Positions 5,095 to 10,110 of a DNA stretch of 10,110 bases are shown here, piece after piece (positions within the stretch are counted from its first letter, which is position 1; each line of letters opens with the position of its first letter). The notes below the pieces were generated by a model that had not been told where the DNA came from, searched no databases, and saw only the letters and a program-made list of their open reading frames with translations. The DNA comes from Chitinispirillaceae bacterium (GTDB taxonomy: Bacteria; Fibrobacterota; Chitinivibrionia; Chitinivibrionales; Chitinispirillaceae), in contig JAFGOU010000443.1 of assembly GCA_016926315.1 (NCBI GenBank), positions 1 to 10,110 of the forward strand, in the 5' to 3' direction. Both the position numbers and the translations under genes were made by a program.

Positions 5095-6696
5095 ATGGTA
5101 CCCTATCCCATTCCAGAAGCTATCTTTACTTATCCTATGGAAAAAAAGAATAAAAACCCGACACTACCGGCAGCAAATAAACCTATAGCCGCCTTTTCAC
5201 CTCATTTCTGGATGAAGCTTTTTATCCTTGCCCAGCTTATCCTTCTTGGTTTTGAATTCTCACCCGATTTCAGCACGAACGGCGATGACGCAAAATACTA
5301 CCTTCTCGGGAAATCACTGTTCAGCGGTAACGGATACCGGGATCTTTTTGATCCACAGAATCCCGTGCAATCGTTTTATCCACCGCTGTTTCCCGGCCTT
5401 ATCGGTTTTACCGGGATGTTTTCAGATTCCCCTATGCTGCCGAAAATGGTAATCGGCGTCATCAGCGCATGCGTCATCCTGCTGCTTTTTTATTACGTGC
5501 GTCCCCTCGGGTCCAGCGTGCTTATACCGCTCCTTTTGGTTTCTTCCCTTTCGTTTTCTTTTGCAAGCCATGCGACGCTTCTTATGAGTGAAATTCCGTA
5601 TCTCTTTGCAACGCTTGCATCCCTCCTGCTGCTGGAGGGATACCGGCGCCGCGGTGGATTGGGTGGCTGGTTCTGGGCGGCTGCCATTGTTTCGGTTACC
5701 CCGACCTTTATCCGTACCGTCGGTATAACCTTTTCCGCCGCATGGATCGTGACCACCATACTCGATAAACGGTATAAACAGGCAGCGGCTCATGCCCTTC
5801 TTCTGATCGCCGGCATGATGTTTCTTCGTTATCTAACCGAGGGGAACGGTTCTTACGCTGACGCTCTCTTCAGCAAAAACCTTTACGACCCGGAGCTTGG
5901 GCTGGTAACGGTCACCGATTTGGTCTCACGCGTCGGCCAGAATGTTTCCCTTTTGTTTTTTTCACTGCTTCCCCGCTCGCTGCTTGGCATACCATTGACA
6001 AGAACCATGGCGATTACGGCTTCCTTTTTGTTGCTCATCCCCGCCTTCATCGGCTGGATCAGGAATTTCAGGCTGCCAACGCGATTTGTAAGCTTCTACG
6101 TATTTTTTTACCTCGGCATGATCAGTTTTCAGCAGACCCAGTGGGTTGGCGAACGCTTTTTGATTCCCCTCATTCCCTTTCTTGCGCTTTTTTTATTCCT
6201 CGGCCTTGAAACCATTATGGACCGTATCGTTCCATCTTTTTCGAAACCCGTCCAATCATCAAAATCACTGCGCATGAAAGGCGGCGTTCTATGGTTTGCG
6301 GCAATAGGCATTACCGTAATTAATTTCAGCGGTCATCTTCAATCAATAAAAATGAACACCGGGCTCCCCGGCGACTGGAAAAATTTCTACAGCTGCGCCG
6401 ACTGGATACGACTCAACACCCCGTCCGACGCGATCGTGGTGAACAGAAAACCGGAGCTTTTTTATCTGCGCGCACAACGAAAGGGGTTTGTGTACCCGTT
6501 CTCGCACGATGTGGAAAAAGTGATTGCAGGATTACAGCAGGGCAACGCCCGTTACTGCGTGCTCGATAATTTTTCATGGACCAACACCTCGGCGCGCTAC
6601 CTCTTTCCAGCCATCCTGAGCCATCCCGAACGGTTCAAGGTCGTATATTCGCTCCGTAATCCCGACACCTATATCCTGGAGTTCAGGTCACCGTGA
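5095..6696 (+). CDS. Polytopic membrane glycosyltransferase, GT-C / ArnT-PMT-like
   Basis: A 533-residue membrane protein resembling the GT-C fold of ArnT, PMT and related enzymes, which take a sugar from a polyprenyl-phosphate carrier and attach it to a glycan, lipid or protein outside the membrane. After a short cytoplasmic start, the first membrane segment (about 39-54) leads into an acidic first external loop, NGDDAKYYLLGKSLFSGNGY (62-81), then YPPLFPGLIGF (95-105); acidic residues here are typically catalytic. Several hydrophobic segments follow (about 118-180, 190-245, 285-345, 353-372, 398-412). ERFLIPLIPF (353-362) is a conserved-looking core motif. Residues 415-533 form a soluble C-terminal domain, probably periplasmic. 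The start is unsure: ATG at 5095, or the ATG at 5137 giving MEKKNKNP, a more typical cytoplasmic tail; neither has a Shine-Dalgarno. Its stop overlaps the next gene by 4 bases. The substrate is unknown; the nearby GT2 enzyme could supply the donor. Confidence 0.8.
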   Translation: MVPYPIPEAIFTYPMEKKNKNPTLPAANKPIAAFSPHFWMKLFILAQLILLGFEFSPDFSTNGDDAKYYLLGKSLFSGNGYRDLFDPQNPVQSFYPPLFPGLIGFTGMFSDSPMLPKMVIGVISACVILLLFYYVRPLGSSVLIPLLLVSSLSFSFASHATLLMSEIPYLFATLASLLLLEGYRRRGGLGGWFWAAAIVSVTPTFIRTVGITFSAAWIVTTILDKRYKQAAAHALLLIAGMMFLRYLTEGNGSYADALFSKNLYDPELGLVTVTDLVSRVGQNVSLLFFSLLPRSLLGIPLTRTMAITASFLLLIPAFIGWIRNFRLPTRFVSFYVFFYLGMISFQQTQWVGERFLIPLIPFLALFLFLGLETIMDRIVPSFSKPVQSSKSLRMKGGVLWFAAIGITVINFSGHLQSIKMNTGLPGDWKNFYSCADWIRLNTPSDAIVVNRKPELFYLRAQRKGFVYPFSHDVEKVIAGLQQGNARYCVLDNFSWTNTSARYLFPAILSHPERFKVVYSLRNPDTYILEFRSP

Positions 6697-7559
6697 CCGT
6701 ATCGACGATACGCAAGGATCCATTATTTTACGCGGTGCTGTTCACGGCATGGTCACTGATCCTTTTTATCCGCCACGCCGATCATCACTATTTCGACACC
6801 CCCTTCCCGTCTTCGGGGCTCGAACGGATGCGCGGGGGCATGAGCAAGATGTCGCTCCTGCGCAACAGTCTCACCGAGCTGCAGAAAAACCTGATCGAGG
6901 AAAAAAACAAAAGCGAAAAACCGCACATTCTGCAGAATATCGGCTGTGCCTACTATGATCTGTACAAAGAGTCGGGCGACCGCACCCTGCTCGATTCGGC
7001 GCTCACCTTTACCTATCACTCAACGGTTGAACGCCCGGGCATCGGCAGGTTCCATTACAACCTTGGCAGGATGTTCACCGAACTCGGGGACCAGAAACGG
7101 GCGCTGCAGCAGTATGAACTGGCGATCCGCTGCGAGCCGACCCATATCCTCGCGCTTTCGAACGCCGGTACCTGCGCCTATTTCGCTTTCAACGAACGGA
7201 AGGCGGCCGCCTCCTACTTCGGCCGTGCGCTTGCCATCGACAGCCTCATGCCCATGTGCAACGTGATCCTCGGGCTTATCAGCCTCGACGAGAAGGACCG
7301 CCACAGCGCCCGGATCAATTTTGAAAAAGAGATTGCCGCCTGCGCCCATGCGACGGTTCACAACAAATATCCTCTCACCATTGAAAGCCTCAACTATGCA
7401 GCGTCACTCGCCCACGGCCACCTTATGACCCTCTACTCCACCGCCTTTCCCGACCGTAACCGGGCGAGGGAGCACCGAGATGCCTACCTGAAGCTCGAAC
7501 CGGAACAGGCGAAACGGGACGAGATAGTGAAAGAGTTCGGAAGATACTGGGGGAGATAA
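6693..7559 (+). CDS. Membrane-anchored TPR-repeat protein, partner of the GT-C protein
   Basis: A 288-residue protein with one N-terminal membrane segment (about 11-27, LFYAVLFTAWSLILFIR) preceded by positive residues, so the rest is likely outside the inner membrane. Tetratricopeptide-type helix pairs run from about 77 to 218. The clearest is GRFHYNLGRMFTELGDQKRA through YELAIRCEP (118-149), followed by LALSNAGTCAYFAF through FGRALAID (153-183). A helical tail follows to 288. TPRs are protein-binding scaffolds; no catalytic motif is visible. It starts at GTG 6693 inside the GT-C stop codon (GTGA overlap), with AGGT 4 bases upstream, so translation is probably coupled. This suggests it helps assemble or scaffold the GT-C protein or its substrate. 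I do not recognise a named gene. Its stop is 29 bp from the convergent glgA stop. Confidence 0.75.
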   Translation: MTVSTIRKDPLFYAVLFTAWSLILFIRHADHHYFDTPFPSSGLERMRGGMSKMSLLRNSLTELQKNLIEEKNKSEKPHILQNIGCAYYDLYKESGDRTLLDSALTFTYHSTVERPGIGRFHYNLGRMFTELGDQKRALQQYELAIRCEPTHILALSNAGTCAYFAFNERKAAASYFGRALAIDSLMPMCNVILGLISLDEKDRHSARINFEKEIAACAHATVHNKYPLTIESLNYAASLAHGHLMTLYSTAFPDRNRAREHRDAYLKLEPEQAKRDEIVKEFGRYWGR

Positions 7560-7563
7560 CCGG

Positions 7564-7578
7564 CCCGGTGAATCCGGG
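7564..7578. terminator. Short hairpin between convergent TPR gene and glgA
   Basis: CCCGG (7564-7568) and CCGGG (7574-7578) form a 5-bp G+C-only stem with a 5-nt loop in the 29-bp gap between two convergent stop codons. No T-run follows on either strand. It could contribute to 3'-end formation for both transcripts, but the stem is short and a chance occurrence is possible in G+C-rich DNA. Confidence 0.3.
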
Positions 7579-7588
7579 AAACACATGG

Positions 7589-9124
7589 TTACCAGTAATA
7601 TTTCGTATACCGCTCGTTGTACGTTCTTCTGTTTTCTAATGCCCTGCGGCAGGCAGCCTCGTACTGCTGCGCGCTGGCATCCCATGAGAAGTCCTGCCCC
7701 ATGGCCGCCGCCATGAGCATTTTCATGTGAGAAGGCCGGTCATACCAGGTGCTCACCGCCCAGCCGATGGTATAGTAGAGCGCGTCGGGAGAAAAATCCC
7801 GGAACTTGAATCCGGTACCCGTACCGGTTTCCTCATCATACTGAATGACCGTATCGTCAAGCCCTCCGACGGCGCGAACGATCGGCAGGGTACCGTACCG
7901 CTGTGCATACATCTGGTTAAGACCGCACGGTTCCCACTGTGACGGCATCAGGAAAAAATCGCTCCCGGCGTTCACCAGATGGGCACGGTTGTCGTCAAAA
8001 CCGATAAACGAACCTGCCTTGCCTGGGAACCGAGCGGGAAGCGTACCGAAAAACTCCTCAAGCTCTCGGTTGCCGTCGCCCAGGATGACAAACTGCACCT
8101 CCATTTCCCGCAATACCCGTTCCATTATCTGCATGACAAGGCCGAACCCCTTCTGATCCACAAAGCGGCCTATGGCGCCGATGACCGGCATTGAGGCATT
8201 CTTTTTGAGACCGAACGCTTCCTGAAGCGCGCGCTTGCACCGTTTCTTGCCCGAACGGTCACCGGCGCTGAACCGTGCCGGGATTTTCGGATCGGTGGCG
8301 GGATTCCAGACGGCATAGTCTATGCCGTTAAGAATCCCCACCAGGTCCTGTCGACGGCCCGCGCAATAGGGCGCAAGACCAAAACCGCCGTGTGGCTCGG
8401 CGATTTCCCGGGCAAAGGAAGGACTCACCGTGACGATCATGTCGCTGTAGTGGATTCCGCCCTTGAGCAGGTTGATCAGGTCATACGATTCGAATATCGT
8501 CTCGGTAAAATTATTCCACCCCAGTCCAAGGTACTCGTAATGGTGTTTAGAATAGCACCCCTGGTAGGCGGCATTGTGGATCGTGAGCAGCGATGCAATT
8601 TTGGAAAGCTGCGGGTCGTTCCAGTGCCATAGTTTCAAGTATGCGGCAATGAGCGCGGTCTGCCAGTCGTTACCCAGAACGATATCGGGCGTAAAGCGAA
8701 GATCCTTACAGAGCTGGAGCGCGGCGCGGCAAAGAAAGGCAAACCGCCGGGGGTTGTCGTCATAGTCGTTCAAGGCGTTGTCATGGTAGAGTCCCGGCCG
8801 GTCGAAAAACTGTTTGTGTTCGACCAGGTAGACCGGTACGTTATCGGGAGAGCGCGCCAGATATACCGAGCACCACTCTTCGTGCGTTCCCATCCATACG
8901 CCCATGGGTTCGAGGCAAACGGACGCATCATGCTTTTCCAGATCGATCTCCCGGTACCGGGGTATGACCACGGCAACATTGTGACCGCGGCGCTTGAGTG
9001 CGGCAGAAAGCGAAGCAACCACGTCGGCCATGCCGCCTACTTTGGCAAAAGGATACATTTCGGACGCAACGACGAGAATAGTAAGTGATTTTCCATCACT
9101 TGGAGAGGAGGACGATTTTAGCAT
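7589..9124 (-). CDS. glgA: Glycogen synthase (ADP-glucose type, GT5)
   Basis: A 511-residue bacterial starch/glycogen synthase that extends alpha-1,4-glucan from ADP-glucose in the cytoplasm. From the ATG at 9124, the N-terminal GT-B lobe has ASEMYPFAKVGGMADVV (20-36) with the K28-x-G-G donor-binding motif. Further blocks are GNDWQTAL (151-158), HNAAYQG (183-189) and NGIDYAVWNP (266-275). The C-terminal lobe has GRFVDQKG (319-326), ILGDGN (347-352), SQWEPCGLNQMYAQRYGTLP (395-414) and GGLDDTV (420-426). All key blocks are intact and the length is slightly above the usual 475-490, owing to a Ser-rich N-terminal extension of about 14 residues. An in-frame TTG at 9142 would add six more residues; neither start has a strong ribosome site. 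It follows murG on the same strand but has its own promoter in the 80-bp gap. No other glycogen gene is in the window. Confidence 0.95.
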   Translation of the reverse strand: MLKSSSSPSDGKSLTILVVASEMYPFAKVGGMADVVASLSAALKRRGHNVAVVIPRYREIDLEKHDASVCLEPMGVWMGTHEEWCSVYLARSPDNVPVYLVEHKQFFDRPGLYHDNALNDYDDNPRRFAFLCRAALQLCKDLRFTPDIVLGNDWQTALIAAYLKLWHWNDPQLSKIASLLTIHNAAYQGCYSKHHYEYLGLGWNNFTETIFESYDLINLLKGGIHYSDMIVTVSPSFAREIAEPHGGFGLAPYCAGRRQDLVGILNGIDYAVWNPATDPKIPARFSAGDRSGKKRCKRALQEAFGLKKNASMPVIGAIGRFVDQKGFGLVMQIMERVLREMEVQFVILGDGNRELEEFFGTLPARFPGKAGSFIGFDDNRAHLVNAGSDFFLMPSQWEPCGLNQMYAQRYGTLPIVRAVGGLDDTVIQYDEETGTGTGFKFRDFSPDALYYTIGWAVSTWYDRPSHMKMLMAAAMGQDFSWDASAQQYEAACRRALENRRTYNERYTKYYW

Positions 9125-9169
9125 AAGCCCGAAAGTATCCAATCTTCGGTAAGTATCGTGTCAAAAGAT

Positions 9170-9198
9170 ATCATAACGTATATAATACCGGATGACAA
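9170..9198 (-). promoter_or_regulatory. Strong sigma70-type promoter for glgA
   Basis: On the minus strand TTGTCA (9198-9193), a 17-bp spacer and TATGAT (9175-9170) match the consensus at 5 of 6 positions each with ideal spacing, the best promoter-like element in the window. Transcription would begin near 9163, giving a leader of about 20 nt to the TTG at 9142 or about 39 nt to the ATG at 9124. It lies just downstream of the murG stop codon, so glgA can be expressed apart from murG. Confidence 0.65.
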
Positions 9199-9207
9199 TG
9201 GACATCC

Positions 9208-10110
9208 TTATTCACCCGGCGTCGATCCTTGTTGATGCCGTTCCCCTGATACCGCTGCCCCAATCAATCCCATGATCTTCTGTATAGCGTCCTGCGGCGC
9301 CTTTTCCTTCATCGCGGCCTTCATCCGATCCCTTTCGGCAAACACCTGCTCAACGCCTTTGACCAGGCTCTCCGTCGACATCTTCTCCTGCGGCAGTACC
9401 GCCGAGAACCCCTGTTTTTCGAACGACTGCGCATTGAGGATCTGATCGCCCCGGCTGGCGGAGAGCGGGAGCGGTATGAGCAGCGACGGTTTGCGGAGCG
9501 CGGCGAGTTCAAAAAGCGCGGTGGCGCCGGCGCGCGAGATAACCACGTCGGCCAGGGCGAAGAGGTGGGGCAACTCGTCGTTGACATATTCAAACTGGGC
9601 GTAACCGGGACGGTTTTCGGCAAGGTTGCCTTTGCCGCAGATATGGCAGAGGTTGAAATCCCTGAGAAGAAGATCAAGGGATTTCCGCGTGCAGGCGTTG
9701 ATTGCCTGGCTGCCGAGGCTTCCGCCGATCACCATGATCACGGGTTTGGCGTCGCTGAAGCCGCAGCGTGCGCGTCCCGTTTCCGCGTGGCCCGAAAACA
9801 ACGCTTCGCGCACCGGTATGCCGGTCAGGATTGCCTTGTTTTTCGGCAGATGAGCCGTGGTTTCGGGAAAGCTGTAGCAGATTTCTTTGGCAAACGGCAG
9901 GGAAAGGCGGTTCGCGAGTCCCGGAGAGATGTCGGATTCATGGATGATAACCGGCACACGGAGGAGCCAGCACGCCCATACCACCGGGCAGGAGACGAAC
10001 CCGCCCTTGCTGAAGAGCACCCGGGGTTTGATCCGGGCCACGAGCAGCAGGGATTTGAGGAATCCGAGCTTGATGCGGGCCACGTCGGTGACGTTTTTCA
10101 GGTCGAGATA
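9208..10110 (-). CDS. murG: UDP-GlcNAc:undecaprenyl-PP-MurNAc-pentapeptide GlcNAc transferase (MurG), C-terminal 300 residues
   Basis: This enzyme makes lipid II by adding GlcNAc to lipid I at the inner face of the cytoplasmic membrane, for peptidoglycan. The gene enters from beyond 10110, so the N-terminus with the first Gly-rich loop is missing; roughly 50-60 residues are absent if it has normal family length. In window numbering, FSKGGFVSCPVV (33-44) and IHESDISPGLANRL (56-69) complete the N-terminal lobe. The C-terminal GT-B lobe has VIGGSLGSQAIN (127-138), the 'SRAG' loop with its conserved Glu (SRAGATALFELA, 192-203), and RGDQILNA (220-227). The HESD form, in place of the HEQN of E. coli, and the SRGDQILNA context resemble MurG of clostridia and some other non-proteobacterial lineages, from memory. 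It is followed by glgA on the same strand. No division-cluster neighbour is visible here. Confidence 0.92.
   Translation of the reverse strand, partial: YLDLKNVTDVARIKLGFLKSLLLVARIKPRVLFSKGGFVSCPVVWACWLLRVPVIIHESDISPGLANRLSLPFAKEICYSFPETTAHLPKNKAILTGIPVREALFSGHAETGRARCGFSDAKPVIMVIGGSLGSQAINACTRKSLDLLLRDFNLCHICGKGNLAENRPGYAQFEYVNDELPHLFALADVVISRAGATALFELAALRKPSLLIPLPLSASRGDQILNAQSFEKQGFSAVLPQEKMSTESLVKGVEQVFAERDRMKAAMKEKAPQDAIQKIMGLIGAAVSGERHQQGSTPGE

Overview
The window looks like chromosomal DNA of a Gram-negative-type or otherwise non-model bacterium. Base composition is mixed. Short hand counts give about 72% G+C inside the polymerase IV gene (2641-2700) and about 42% inside the oxidoreductase gene (4141-4200). 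The phylum cannot be fixed from sequence alone. A B12-dependent ribonucleotide reductase, a MurG of the 'HESD' variant type, a bacterial GlgA and weak Shine-Dalgarno signals would fit a Fibrobacterota- or Spirochaetota-like lineage, but this is a low-confidence guess. I see no tRNA, rRNA, CRISPR array, transposase or phage gene.

Layout. 3-806 (+) is the 3' end of a class II ribonucleotide reductase gene. It faces a glycosyltransferase gene (847-1605, -) across a perfect 10-bp hairpin. A 200-bp non-coding stretch (1606-1806) carries a plausible promoter for that glycosyltransferase. Then come three minus-strand genes, transcribed from high to low coordinate: a Gfo/Idh/MocA sugar oxidoreductase (3941-4951), a polyprenyl-phosphate-sugar-synthase-like GT2 enzyme (3124-3861) and DNA polymerase IV (1807-3018). 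Divergent from the oxidoreductase are a polytopic GT-C-like membrane glycosyltransferase (5095-6696, +) and, overlapping it by 4 bases, a membrane-anchored TPR protein (6693-7559, +). These converge on a minus-strand pair: murG (9208 to beyond the window end) followed by glgA (7589-9124), which has its own good sigma70-type promoter.

How the genes may work together. The middle block (about 3.1-7.6 kb) reads as a small envelope-glycan module. The oxidoreductase would modify a nucleotide sugar, the GT2 enzyme would load a sugar onto a polyprenyl phosphate, and the GT-C protein would transfer it outside the membrane, with the TPR protein as a partner. This is inferred from families and adjacency only. 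Its A+T-richer core and its position between housekeeping genes suggest it may have been acquired separately. The flanks are ordinary functions: deoxynucleotide synthesis, translesion synthesis, peptidoglycan lipid II synthesis and glycogen synthesis.

The most notable regulatory observation is an identical 10-mer at the -35 position of two candidate promoters driving two different sugar-gene units, one of which also has a perfect palindrome in its spacer. I found no evidence for an undescribed defence, mobile or RNA system.
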